This document shows, piece after piece, positions 17,675 to 26,537 of a stretch of DNA of 54,924 nucleotides (position 1 is its first letter; every line of letters starts with the position of its first letter). The notes beneath the pieces were generated by a model. That model worked only from the letters and a program-made list of their open reading frames with translations. It had not been told where the DNA came from and made no database searches. The DNA is from Blastocatellia bacterium (GTDB lineage Bacteria; Acidobacteriota; Blastocatellia; UBA7656; JADIYM01), in NCBI GenBank assembly GCA_021463145.1, contig JAJTWZ010000026.1, positions 1 through 54,924 on the forward strand, written 5' to 3'. Made by a program: the position numbers and the translations under genes.

Positions 17675-18619
17675 CTACGCGCTGTCGCGCGTGTAGACGC
17701 GGAAGGCGCGCCCCATTTCGAACCCGAGCGTCCTGTAGAGTCCGCTGGCAACCCGATTCGCCTTCGATACTGCAAGCGAGCACCGTCTGAGGCCATTGCG
17801 CGCCGCCCTGTCGACAGTCGCCCGAACCAGTGCGCGGCCGATCCCCTGCCCCTGGTATACCGGCAGCACCGACACCTGCCCCAGATGCACCGTTCCTTCC
17901 GAGATCCGCGTAGCTATCGAAACTCCGCACAGCCGCCCCGTCTCCACATCGACGGCCACTCGCGTCGTCTCGGGATCGAAACGGCCGCACCAGACCGTAT
18001 TCGTCAACGCGTCAAGCAGGTCCGAGCATCCGTCACGTGTCCTGTACTGACAGTTCATTCGCGAATCTGCTGTGCCACGGTAAGCCAGATAGATGACTTC
18101 GGATGCTCGCGCGAAGTCAGCCTCGTCCCACGACCGAATCAAGGCGCGCATATGCCCCGAAGGAGCGCCTTCCTCCTTCACGGCATCGCGAACGAGGTAC
18201 TCGCGATCGTGAGTCACGAATCCACGCGCCAGCAACACGGAGTCCGCGGCGTCGCCGTCGATCGCAATAGTGTGATTCTCGACACGCCGAAGCGGACGGG
18301 ACTGGCCCGCGCACCTGAGCAAGTCGTCGATGAGCGCGGCATATAGCCCATCGGAGCGATGACCGTGCGTCACGTATGCATCGCCCAGCAGACACCTGTC
18401 GGGCTCGTTCGTGTAAAAGCCAAAGCCGACCACGCGGCCGCCATCGACGGCAGCGGAACCGGAGATCGTTCCATCGCGGACCGCATCCAGCAGGGCCGCG
18501 TTGATCTCGCCGAGATCCCAGTCGAGTTCTGCGATCCATTCGTCGCGCTGTTCGGCCATCAGACCGGCGAGCGAGTCCCGGCACGCCTCTCCCAGGGAAA
18601 TGATCGACACGCCAGGCAT
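17675..18619 (-). CDS. Tandem GNAT-family N-acetyltransferase
   Basis: A 314-aa protein with two GNAT folds. The C-terminal one is complete, with the acetyl-CoA loop QGQGIGRALV after the strand LGQVSVLPVY and the late ANRVASGLYRTLGFE motif. The N-terminal one is degenerate, with GDAYVTHGHRSDGLYAAL in the corresponding place. I prefer the ATG at 18619 because GAGG lies 7 nt upstream. The substrate is unknown. It lies 39 bp downstream of the FlgM-like gene on the same strand. Confidence 0.85.
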   Translation of the reverse strand: MPGVSIISLGEACRDSLAGLMAEQRDEWIAELDWDLGEINAALLDAVRDGTISGSAAVDGGRVVGFGFYTNEPDRCLLGDAYVTHGHRSDGLYAALIDDLLRCAGQSRPLRRVENHTIAIDGDAADSVLLARGFVTHDREYLVRDAVKEEGAPSGHMRALIRSWDEADFARASEVIYLAYRGTADSRMNCQYRTRDGCSDLLDALTNTVWCGRFDPETTRVAVDVETGRLCGVSIATRISEGTVHLGQVSVLPVYQGQGIGRALVRATVDRAARNGLRRCSLAVSKANRVASGLYRTLGFEMGRAFRVYTRDSA

Positions 18620-18658
18620 TGCAGTCCTCGACGAATCCCGGGCCGCCACGAGCCGAAT

Positions 18659-18919
18659 TCAGAACTCGGCAGCGCCGATGCCCGGAAGCCGGTCGAGCAG
18701 CCGATCTGCGATTGTCATCGCGTCGTGATGATACGTGCCGTTCAGGATCGCATTCCGGAGGTCCGCTATCAGACACGCACGGTCCGTCGCCTCGCCGCTG
18801 ACCCAGCGATTCTGGACAGCCGGCGCAGACCCGGACCTGCCTCCGGCCCGCCGGACGGACACGGACGAAGCCTCGATCACTCTGCCCTTCCCGGGCGTGG
18901 TGGCACCTTCAACGGACAT
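18659..18919 (-). CDS. FlgM-like anti-sigma factor (small)
   Basis: An 86-aa protein with an unstructured, Ser/Gly-rich N-terminal half. Its C-terminal helix pair, DRACLIADLRNAILNGTYHH followed by DAMTIADRLLDRL, matches the FlgM pattern of an LR-x-AI-x-(N/S)-GTY-x-x-D-x-x-x-IA-x-x-LL block. FlgM binds and inhibits the flagellar sigma factor FliA. The start is the ATG at 18919, two codons inside a GTG alternative, with AAGG about 9 nt upstream. No flagellar gene is in the window, so assignment rests on the motif alone. Confidence 0.6.
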   Translation of the reverse strand: MSVEGATTPGKGRVIEASSVSVRRAGGRSGSAPAVQNRWVSGEATDRACLIADLRNAILNGTYHHDAMTIADRLLDRLPGIGAAEF

Positions 18920-18952
18920 ACACACGCCTTATCGGCTTTCTGAACGGAAACT

Positions 18953-20836
18953 TTACGGCTTTGAAGTCGATCTGGCTGCGGCCTCGCCGAAACGCTCCGG
19001 CTCCGGGCTAAAATCCTCGCCCGGATTCACAAATCTATTCGTTTCAATACGATACTGACGGTCGTGAAGCTGGCGGTACTTCCCGTCCAACTCGAAGAGT
19101 TCGGCGTGGGTCCCCCTTTCGACGATCTTTCCACCGTCCAGAACCAGAATCTGGTCTGCGCTGCGGATCGTCGACAGCCGATGTGCGATCACGAAAGTGG
19201 TCCGGCCGCTGCGCAACCGCTGCAATCCGTCCTGGATCAAGGACTCGCTTTCGCTGTCCAGGCTCGAGGTCGCTTCGTCGAGAATGAGGATATCCGGGTT
19301 GGCCAGGATGGCGCGCGCAATCGCGACTCGCTGACGTTGCCCGCCAGAGAGCTTCACGCCCCGCTCGCCAACGATCGTGTCGTAACCGTTCGGGAACCCG
19401 CTGACGAACTCGTCGCAGTGCGCTACACCGCCGGCCTCTCGGACCTCTTCAGGCGAAGCATCGGGCCTGGCAAACCGGATGTTGTCGGCGACCGACCCGT
19501 CGAAAAGAAAGTTGTCCTGGAGCACGACACCGATGTGGGCCCGGTAATCTCTAAGAGGAATCGACGCCAGATCGCGCCCGTCCACTCTGATCGCGCCGCT
19601 GTCGGGTCGAGTGAATGCCATCACCAGCCCGATGAGCGTGCTCTTGCCAGACCCGCTGGGTCCGACCAGGGCCGTAGTCGAGCCCGCTGCCGCCACGAAA
19701 CTCACGTCGCGAAGAACCGGCTGGCCGGCCTCGTACTCGAAACAGACCTGCTCGAACTCGATATGTCCTTCGACCGCGTCCAGCGGCTCGAGCCCGGCGT
19801 CTTCGTCGTCCTCCGTGGCAACCTCGCGAATCTCGCGGATTCGGTCGAGACCCGCAAACGCCTCGGTGATCTGCGTGCCAATGGAAGCAATCTCGACGAC
19901 CGGCGCGGCCACAAGAGCCGTGAAGAAGACGTACATCACGAAATCGCCAAGTGTCATCTCGCCGGCGAGGATCGAGCGCCCCCCGACCACGATCATCACG
20001 ACGCCGATCAATCCGACCACGACCGTCGAGAAGGCCGTCACGCCAGAAACCCCAGTCATCGTCGAGACGACGTTTCGCAGCAGCCTGTGCGCGCCGCGCG
20101 CGAAAACCAGCGTTTCCCGCCGTTCGGCGGAATAGGCTTTCACGATCCGTATACCGCCGATCGATTCGCCCAGCCGGCCGGTCACTTCCGCGCTGATCTT
20201 GCTCCTCTCGCGGAACAGCGGCCGCAGGCGCTTGAAAGCGAATGCGAGAGCACCACCGAACACTCCGAGCACGAGGAGGGTGACGGTCGTCAGCTTCCAG
20301 CTGAGATAGAAGAGAACGGCGAGCGCGGCCGACGCCGTGACGAGGCCGCCAGCGAGTTGCACGAGACCTGTCCCTACCAGATTCCGGATTCCCTCCGCAT
20401 CGCTCATGATTCGTGAAATGAGCGCACCCGTCTGGGTCGAATCGAAATACCGGACCGGCAATCGGGCGACGTGAGATTGGAGGCTCTTACGCATCTCGGT
20501 GATCACGCGCTGGGCTGCGACGCCGAGCACCTGCGTGAGTACGAACGAGGTGATGGCTTGAAGCAGAGTTGCCGCACCGGCGGCGAACGCAATCACCCAG
20601 AGCAGGTCCGTGCGCTGCTTGCCGATAACCTCGTCTATCAGCACCTTCGAGCTCGCGGGCAGGATGAGGCCGAGCATCCTGTTGAAGAACATGAGACCGA
20701 AGCCGGCGGCGAGACGATACCGATGCGACCAGATCAGCTCGCGCGCTTCTCGCCACACAATTCGAGCGCCGGCCCTGCTTGAAATTCTGTCCCTGGATGT
20801 GCGATCGGGACCTGGCATTCGGAAGCCTCGCGCCAT
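18953..20836 (-). CDS. ABC exporter, fused membrane and ATPase domains (MsbA-like)
   Basis: A 627-aa half-transporter in the inner membrane. A six-helix type-I exporter domain covers about residues 35-330. The nucleotide-binding domain has Walker A GPSGSGKST, a Q-loop VVLQDNFLF, signature LSGGQRQR, Walker B ILILDEATSSLD and the switch histidine in IAHRLSTIR. It should work as a homodimer exporting a lipid, peptide or drug; the substrate cannot be inferred. It follows glycogen phosphorylase by only 2 bp on the same strand, so the two are probably co-transcribed. Confidence 0.93.
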   Translation of the reverse strand: MARGFRMPGPDRTSRDRISSRAGARIVWREARELIWSHRYRLAAGFGLMFFNRMLGLILPASSKVLIDEVIGKQRTDLLWVIAFAAGAATLLQAITSFVLTQVLGVAAQRVITEMRKSLQSHVARLPVRYFDSTQTGALISRIMSDAEGIRNLVGTGLVQLAGGLVTASAALAVLFYLSWKLTTVTLLVLGVFGGALAFAFKRLRPLFRERSKISAEVTGRLGESIGGIRIVKAYSAERRETLVFARGAHRLLRNVVSTMTGVSGVTAFSTVVVGLIGVVMIVVGGRSILAGEMTLGDFVMYVFFTALVAAPVVEIASIGTQITEAFAGLDRIREIREVATEDDEDAGLEPLDAVEGHIEFEQVCFEYEAGQPVLRDVSFVAAAGSTTALVGPSGSGKSTLIGLVMAFTRPDSGAIRVDGRDLASIPLRDYRAHIGVVLQDNFLFDGSVADNIRFARPDASPEEVREAGGVAHCDEFVSGFPNGYDTIVGERGVKLSGGQRQRVAIARAILANPDILILDEATSSLDSESESLIQDGLQRLRSGRTTFVIAHRLSTIRSADQILVLDGGKIVERGTHAELFELDGKYRQLHDRQYRIETNRFVNPGEDFSPEPERFGEAAARSTSKP

Positions 20837-20838
20837 TG

Positions 20839-23325
20839 CTATCGTCTTTTCGTCAGCTCCACTTCCACTTTGCGGGTGCCCCAGACCTCATCCGAGTACT
20901 CGCGGATCGTCCTGTCGCTGGAGAACTTGCCCATTGCTGCCACGTTCCGGATGGCCCGCCGCGCCCACTCGTCACGGTCAGTGAAGACCCGGTCGACCTC
21001 GTGCTGGCAATCCACGTACGCCGCAAAGTCCGCGAGCACCATGAATGTGTCTTCGTTGAGAAGAAAGTCGGTAATCGGGTGGAAAACCTCGCGGTCGAGC
21101 GGGCTGAAATAACCGGCGTGGATCATGTCGATTACCTGCCGCAGCCTTTCGTCGCCCTCGTAGAAAGCGCGCGGCACGTAGCGCGGCTGCAACTCGTCGA
21201 CCTGCTCGGCCGTCAGCCCAAAGATGAAGATATTCTCGTCACCCACCTCTTCTCGAATCTCGACGTTTGCCCCGTCGAGCGTTCCGATGGTAAGAGCCCC
21301 GTTGAGCGCGAACTTCATGTTCCCGGTTCCGGACGCTTCCTTGCCGGCCTGCGAGATTTGCTCCGAAAGGTCGGACCCGGGAATGATCTCCTCGGCGAGC
21401 GACACGTTGTAGTTCGGCAGGAAGACACACTTCAGACGGTCGCGAGTGATCGGATCGCGGTTGACGACGTCGGCAATGGCGTTGATCAACCGTATCGTCA
21501 GCTTCGCGCGCGCGTAGCCGGGCGCGGCCTTTCCGCCGAAAATCACCGTTCTCGGCACGAACGTGCCCGATGGGTTCTCGCGGATTTCGTTGTATAGCGC
21601 CACGACGTGCAGCGCGTTCATAAGCTGCCGCTTGTAGTCGTGAAGCCGCTTGATCTGAACGTCGAACATGGACTCCGGATCCGCGGTTACTTTGCGGTCG
21701 CGCTCGATGATGCCGGCAAGAGCACGCTTGTTCTCGAGCTTGACCCGCTGCCACTCTTCACGGAATCCGGCGTCCTCGACGTGCCCGCCCAGTGCGCGCA
21801 ACTCGTCGAGATTCGTGGTCCAACCTTCCCCGATCCGCGACGTGATCAGATTCGAGAGCCCTGGATTGCAGAGCTTCAGCCATCGCCGCTGCGTGATGCC
21901 GTTCGTCTTGTTGTTGAACCGGTTCGGGTACATGTCGACGAAGTCGCTGAAGACCTCGCGCTTGAGTATTTCGGAATGAAGCGCCGACACCCCGTTCACA
22001 CTGTGGCTTCCGACGATCGCGAGGTGCGCCATCCGAACGAATTTCTGGCCGTCCGCCGTGTCCGGTTCCTCGATGATCGACATCCGCGCGCACCGCGACG
22101 GATCGTTCGGATGGGAGGCGCGAACCTGTCCAAGGAATCGATGGTTGATCTCGTAGATGACGAGAAGATGGCGCGGCAGGACCTTTCCGATCAGGTCAAC
22201 CGACCACTTCTCGAGCGCCTCCGGCAACACCGTGTGATTCGTATAGCCGAAGCACGCCACTGTCAGCTCCCACGCGTGCTCCCACGAGAGGCGTTCGCGA
22301 TCGACCAGCAGACGCATCAGCTCGGCGATAGCAATCGCCGGATGCGTATCGTTGAGCTGAATCGCGACCTTGTCGGCGAAATCGTCGAAGGTGTCGTGGT
22401 GCTTCTTGTACCTGACGATGATGTCCTGCAGCGATGCCGAGACGAAGAAGTACTCCTGCTTCAGGCGCAGTTCCTTGCCCGATACACGATTGTCGTTCGG
22501 GTAGAGAACTTTCGAAATGGTCTCAGACTCGGTTTTCGATCGCACGGCGGCGATGTAGTCGCCGGCGTTGAACTGGCTGAAGTCGAACTCGCGCGTGGCC
22601 TTTGCCGACCAGAGGCGCAGCGTGTTCACGGTATTCGTCTTGTATCCGGGAATCGGCGTGTCGTGCGCCATCGCCATTACGTCGTCGGTCTCGAGCCACT
22701 CGTTGACGATCTTGCCGCGACGGTCGGTGTACTGCAGAACCCGTCCGTAGTACCGGACCGGATAGAGCCGCTGTGGCCGGGAAATCTCCCACGGATTTCC
22801 GTTACGCAGCCAGTTGTCCGGTTGCTCGACCTGGACGCCTCCCTTGATCCGCTGATGAAAAATCCCGTACTCGTAGCGGATTCCGTAGCCGTGTCCCGGA
22901 ATCTGAAGCGTGGCCATCGAATCCAGGAAGCAGGCCGCGAGGCGGCCAAGGCCTCCGTTTCCGAGGCCGGCGTCCCATTCGACGGCGCGGATGTGCTCGA
23001 GCTCGAGCCCAAGAGAACGCAGCGCCTCGGAGAGTTCCCTCTCGAGATCCAGATTCACCAGGCTGTTGCCGAGCGTCCGGCCCATCAGGAATTCCATCGA
23101 GAGGTAGTACACGCGCTTCGCATCCACCTTGTTGTAGGTGTCCTGCGTGCAGAGCCATCGCTCGATGATTCGGTCGCGCACCGTAAGGGCCGTTGCGGTG
23201 AAACGATCCAGATCCGAGACCGTCAATCCGTCGACGGCCAGCGCGAACTCGAGGTTGTCCTGGAACGACCACTTCAGCGACTGCGCGTCCATCCCGTGGT
23301 AGTAGTCGGGTTTGCCGTTGCTCAC
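20839..23325 (-). CDS. glgP: Glycogen/starch/alpha-glucan phosphorylase
   Basis: Releases glucose-1-phosphate from alpha-1,4-glucans using pyridoxal phosphate. The 828-aa length is typical of the GT35 family. The PLP lysine lies in EASGTGNMKFALNGALTIG. Other family blocks are present, including GLGNGGLGRLAACFLDSMA and IQLNDTHPAIAIAELMR. GTG start at 23325 with AAGGAG 6 nt upstream. The gene lies 90 bp downstream of the arginine operon and directly upstream of the ABC exporter. It implies that this organism stores glycogen or imports maltodextrins. Confidence 0.95.
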   Translation of the reverse strand: MSNGKPDYYHGMDAQSLKWSFQDNLEFALAVDGLTVSDLDRFTATALTVRDRIIERWLCTQDTYNKVDAKRVYYLSMEFLMGRTLGNSLVNLDLERELSEALRSLGLELEHIRAVEWDAGLGNGGLGRLAACFLDSMATLQIPGHGYGIRYEYGIFHQRIKGGVQVEQPDNWLRNGNPWEISRPQRLYPVRYYGRVLQYTDRRGKIVNEWLETDDVMAMAHDTPIPGYKTNTVNTLRLWSAKATREFDFSQFNAGDYIAAVRSKTESETISKVLYPNDNRVSGKELRLKQEYFFVSASLQDIIVRYKKHHDTFDDFADKVAIQLNDTHPAIAIAELMRLLVDRERLSWEHAWELTVACFGYTNHTVLPEALEKWSVDLIGKVLPRHLLVIYEINHRFLGQVRASHPNDPSRCARMSIIEEPDTADGQKFVRMAHLAIVGSHSVNGVSALHSEILKREVFSDFVDMYPNRFNNKTNGITQRRWLKLCNPGLSNLITSRIGEGWTTNLDELRALGGHVEDAGFREEWQRVKLENKRALAGIIERDRKVTADPESMFDVQIKRLHDYKRQLMNALHVVALYNEIRENPSGTFVPRTVIFGGKAAPGYARAKLTIRLINAIADVVNRDPITRDRLKCVFLPNYNVSLAEEIIPGSDLSEQISQAGKEASGTGNMKFALNGALTIGTLDGANVEIREEVGDENIFIFGLTAEQVDELQPRYVPRAFYEGDERLRQVIDMIHAGYFSPLDREVFHPITDFLLNEDTFMVLADFAAYVDCQHEVDRVFTDRDEWARRAIRNVAAMGKFSSDRTIREYSDEVWGTRKVEVELTKRR

Positions 23326-23415
23326 GATCTTCTCCTTGATTTCGAAGTGGTCACAGGCCGCTCGCGGCCGCCGAGAAGATATCGGACACTGCTTCGCATG
23401 GAAACCCGATAGAGA

Positions 23416-24246
23416 TCACGAAACCGCCGTCACGAGGGTGCCGGACTCGGCACCGGCAAGCGCGCGCGCAAGCGCTCCCGGAGCCGTGCCATCGACGAGG
23501 CGAACCCCCGCCACGCCCTTGCGCACGGCGATGATCGCCGCTTCCAGTTTTGGGATCATCCCGCCAGTGACGACGCCGTCCCTGATCAACGCTTCGGCCG
23601 CGCCTGCGTCCAGCCTCGGGATCACCACGCCGTCCGCGTCGCGTACGCCAGGCACGTTCGACGCCACGATCCACGAGTCGCTGCAGAGCGCTACGGCCAC
23701 GGCCACGGCAACCGTGTCGGCGTTGATGTTGTAGACGACGCCGTCGTCATCGGCCGAGAGCGACGACAACAACGGAAGGAACCCCGCGTCCACTAGCGCC
23801 TCGATTGCGCCTGCGTCCACCTCCACCACGTCACCGACGAGCCCGAGGTCGACGCGGTTCACGGCGCCGGTTGCCGGATCGGCAGCGGCGATCGGGGGCC
23901 TTCGGCGTGCACGCACCAGTGCCGCATCGACGCCGCCGATTCCCAGGGCGCGAACACCGTTCCGGCGGCACGAAGCGAGCAGAGCCATGCGCGCCGTTCC
24001 GCAGATGGCCATCGCGAGCACATCGATCATAGCCGCATCGGTAACCCGGCGGCCGTTGACGAACCTCGACCTCAGCCCAAGTCGCTCGCCCAGCTCCGTC
24101 GTCTGCTTTCCACCCCCGTGGACGACTACTATCCGCTGCCCGGCCTCGATAGCGCACCCGATGGCGGACGTGATCGCGTCGAGCACTTCGGGCTGCTCGG
24201 CGAGCTCGCCACCGAGCTTGACTACCCGCGTCGAAGGCCGGGTCAT
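23416..24246 (-). CDS. argB: Acetylglutamate kinase
   Basis: Phosphorylates N-acetylglutamate, the second step of arginine synthesis. The 276-aa sequence has VVKLGGEL at the N-terminus, the VVVHGGGKQTTEL substrate loop, GLRSRFVNGRRVT, and the late YNINADTVAVAVAVAL block. Its ATG overlaps the argF' stop as ATGA. It is the last gene of the argR-G-H-NTPase-C-D-F'-B operon. No argA or argJ is in the window, so N-acetylglutamate must be made by an enzyme encoded elsewhere. Confidence 0.93.
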   Translation of the reverse strand: MTRPSTRVVKLGGELAEQPEVLDAITSAIGCAIEAGQRIVVVHGGGKQTTELGERLGLRSRFVNGRRVTDAAMIDVLAMAICGTARMALLASCRRNGVRALGIGGVDAALVRARRRPPIAAADPATGAVNRVDLGLVGDVVEVDAGAIEALVDAGFLPLLSSLSADDDGVVYNINADTVAVAVAVALCSDSWIVASNVPGVRDADGVVIPRLDAGAAEALIRDGVVTGGMIPKLEAAIIAVRKGVAGVRLVDGTAPGALARALAGAESGTLVTAVS

Positions 24247-25235
24247 CGGACCAGCAACTCCTTCAGGATCTCCTTCTGCACGTGGAGGCGGTTCTCGGCC
24301 TCGTCGTACGCCGCGTTGTTGGGCGACTCCAGCACGGCGTCGGTCACCTCCACGTTCCGCCGAAGCGGCATGCAGTGCATGAACATGGCGTCCCCAAGTT
24401 TCTCGGGAGTGAGAATCCAGTCGCGAAGCTCGGCAGCCGGGGCTTCACCGTAGCGGTCCAGCCGGCCCCACGACTTCGCATAGACGGCGTCCTGATCCCG
24501 AAGCAGCGACTGGTCGTGCGAAACCCTAACGCCTCCGAGCCGCGCCGTCACCGGGTCCGGAAGGTCGTAACCTTCGGGAGCGACGATCGTCAGTTCACAT
24601 CCGAACTGCGCGGCCGCAACGGCGAAAGAGTTGGGAACCGCGGCCGGCAGCGCCTTCACGTGCGGCGTCCACGCAAGCGCGACCTTCACGCCGTCGGTTC
24701 TCCCGAATCGCTGGCGGATCGTCATCACGTCGGCCATCGCCTGGCAGGGATGCCAGAGACAGGACTCGAGATTGATTACCGGCACCGACGAGTTCTGCGC
24801 GAGCGCGCTGACGACCGGATCGGTGAGGTCGTCCTCCAGACTTTTCAAGCCCGGAAAGCTGCGCACGCAGATTGCGTCGAAATACCTGGACAGCACGCGA
24901 GCCGCATCGACTATGTGCTCGGGTTTGTCGGCATCCATGACGACCCCATCGCCGGACTCGAGGTTCCAGACGCCGCCGCCGACCTCGAGAGTCGACGTGC
25001 TGCCCCCGAGTTGAGCGACCCCGACCTCGAAGCTGGACCGCGTACGCAGCGAGCTGTTGAAGAAGAGCAATGCCACGCTTCGGCCCGCGAGCGCCTGCGA
25101 CCTCTCGCCGGCGTTCGCGATCGCGCGCTCGACGATCCCCTCGAGCCTCGCTCGCGAGTGATCCGAAGTGGACAGAAAGTGACCGGAGGAGTGATTCGTC
25201 GTCGCGTCCGTCGCCCGGCATGTTGTGTTGCTCAT
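24243..25235 (-). CDS. argF': N-acetylornithine carbamoyltransferase
   Basis: Probably transfers a carbamoyl group to N-acetylornithine, giving N-acetylcitrulline. The 330-aa sequence has a carbamoyl-phosphate loop NSSLRTRSSFE instead of the OTCase STRTR form, plus NLESCLWHPCQAMAD and MHCMPLRRNVEVTDAV followed by DEAENRLHVQKEIL. These match Xanthomonas-type acetylornithine transcarbamylase much better than ordinary ArgF. Glu93 in VWNLESGDGVVMDA aligns with the Glu92 reported to select acetyl over succinyl substrates. GGAGGA lies 5-6 nt before the ATG, and both ends overlap neighbours by ATGA. The substrate call is from motif comparison, not an assay. Confidence 0.85.
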   Translation of the reverse strand: MSNTTCRATDATTNHSSGHFLSTSDHSRARLEGIVERAIANAGERSQALAGRSVALLFFNSSLRTRSSFEVGVAQLGGSTSTLEVGGGVWNLESGDGVVMDADKPEHIVDAARVLSRYFDAICVRSFPGLKSLEDDLTDPVVSALAQNSSVPVINLESCLWHPCQAMADVMTIRQRFGRTDGVKVALAWTPHVKALPAAVPNSFAVAAAQFGCELTIVAPEGYDLPDPVTARLGGVRVSHDQSLLRDQDAVYAKSWGRLDRYGEAPAAELRDWILTPEKLGDAMFMHCMPLRRNVEVTDAVLESPNNAAYDEAENRLHVQKEILKELLVR

Positions 25236-26476
25236 TGTCGTCCTCCAAGCGATTCTTCGAGCGAATGCAGGAATGTGCCGGCCTCCGCGCGAGACAGAAC
25301 GAGCGGCGGCAGCAGCCGGATCACGTGCGGATCGTCGGATGTGCCGACGATGACGCCTCGCTCGAGAAGTGCGGCCTGGAGCGCCGGGGCCGCGACAGCA
25401 GTCCGGACGCCCAGCATGAAGCCGATTCCCTGCACGGCTTCGACTCCCGGAATGGCGGACAGCCCTCGCTCGAGATACGTGCCGACGTCGGCAACGTTTG
25501 CGAGGAGGCTCTCCTGCTCGATGACCTCGAGGGTGGCGAGCATTGCGGCCATCGCCATCGGACCTGCACCGTAAGTTGCGCCGTATTCTCCGTAAGCGAT
25601 GCCGTCGGCGACCGTCTCGGAGACGAGCACGGCCGAGAGCGGAAAACCCGATCCGATACCCTTCGCCAGACAGACGAGATCCGGCACGACGCCGTCACGG
25701 CCGGAGAAGAACATCCGGCCCGTGCGTCCGATGCCAGTCTGGATCTCGTCGTAGACAAGAAGCGCGCCGTTCCCGGTCGCCGTATCGCGCAGTGCCCGAT
25801 AGAAGGACGGCGCGGCCATCCTGCATCCCGCCATCGACTGAACGGGCTCGACGAGGATCGCGGCGGTGCGATCGTCGACCGCGCGGCGTAACGCTTCCTC
25901 GTCCCCGAACGGCAGTATCTCGATCCCGTCCACGTTGAACGGCGCCTGGGCACGGTACTTTTCGGTTCCGGTCACGTTCGATGCGAGCAGGGTACGTCCG
26001 TGGAATCCACCCTCGAACGCCACGATTCGATTCCGGCCCGTGTGCCGTACCGCCATCTTCAATGCGTTCTCGATGGCTTCCGCGCCCGAGTTCGCAAAGA
26101 GTGCGCGGGTGATTCCGCCGGGGGCCGCGATGTAGGACAACAGCTTCCCGGCAGCGCGATCGCGCACTTCGAGCCCGACCACGTTCGAGTAGAACACCAG
26201 CTGCCGAGCCTGCGCCGCGATCGCCCCCGCCACGTGCGGGTGCGAGTGCCCGGTGGATGCGACGGCGTGACCGGCGTACATGTCGAGGTATTGACGGCCT
26301 TCGGTGTCCCAGACCCACGATCCGTCACCGCGGTCCAGCGTCACCGGCAACGCCTTGAACGTGTTGACGAGACCCGTCGTGGCTACCGGGCGGCGCGATA
26401 CGGGCTCCGGCTCGAAATCGGGCAACGTCTCGTCAAAGGCTACGACGACGGATGGTGCTGTGGTCGTGTTCGGCAC
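25232..26476 (-). CDS. argD: Acetylornithine aminotransferase
   Basis: A PLP-dependent class-III aminotransferase that converts N-acetylglutamate semialdehyde to N-acetylornithine. The 414 aa include LFANSGAEAIENALKMAVRH, FEGGFHGRTLLASNVTGTEK, LLVYDEIQTGIGRTG and the PLP-lysine motif LAKGIGSGFPLSAV. I chose the GTG at 26476 because AGGAG lies 8 nt upstream. A longer in-frame extension would overlap argC and is not family-like. The stop overlaps the argF' start by 4 nt. Related enzymes also accept ornithine or succinylornithine. Confidence 0.93.
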   Translation of the reverse strand: MPNTTTAPSVVVAFDETLPDFEPEPVSRRPVATTGLVNTFKALPVTLDRGDGSWVWDTEGRQYLDMYAGHAVASTGHSHPHVAGAIAAQARQLVFYSNVVGLEVRDRAAGKLLSYIAAPGGITRALFANSGAEAIENALKMAVRHTGRNRIVAFEGGFHGRTLLASNVTGTEKYRAQAPFNVDGIEILPFGDEEALRRAVDDRTAAILVEPVQSMAGCRMAAPSFYRALRDTATGNGALLVYDEIQTGIGRTGRMFFSGRDGVVPDLVCLAKGIGSGFPLSAVLVSETVADGIAYGEYGATYGAGPMAMAAMLATLEVIEQESLLANVADVGTYLERGLSAIPGVEAVQGIGFMLGVRTAVAAPALQAALLERGVIVGTSDDPHVIRLLPPLVLSRAEAGTFLHSLEESLGGRQ

Positions 26477-26537
26477 AAGAGTTCTCCTGTTGGTCTGTCG
26501 ATACCGTGACTGCCGAAGAGCTTTCGGCTCCGGGTCC

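Noticed and set aside
21607-23412. 601-codon plus-strand frame opposite glgP
   Set aside because: Shadow of a well-supported phosphorylase gene; no recognisable homology.
24243-25235. Ordinary ornithine carbamoyltransferase (argF)
   Set aside because: The carbamoyl-phosphate loop, HPCQ context, C-terminal MPLRRNV block and Glu93 fit the acetylornithine enzyme better.
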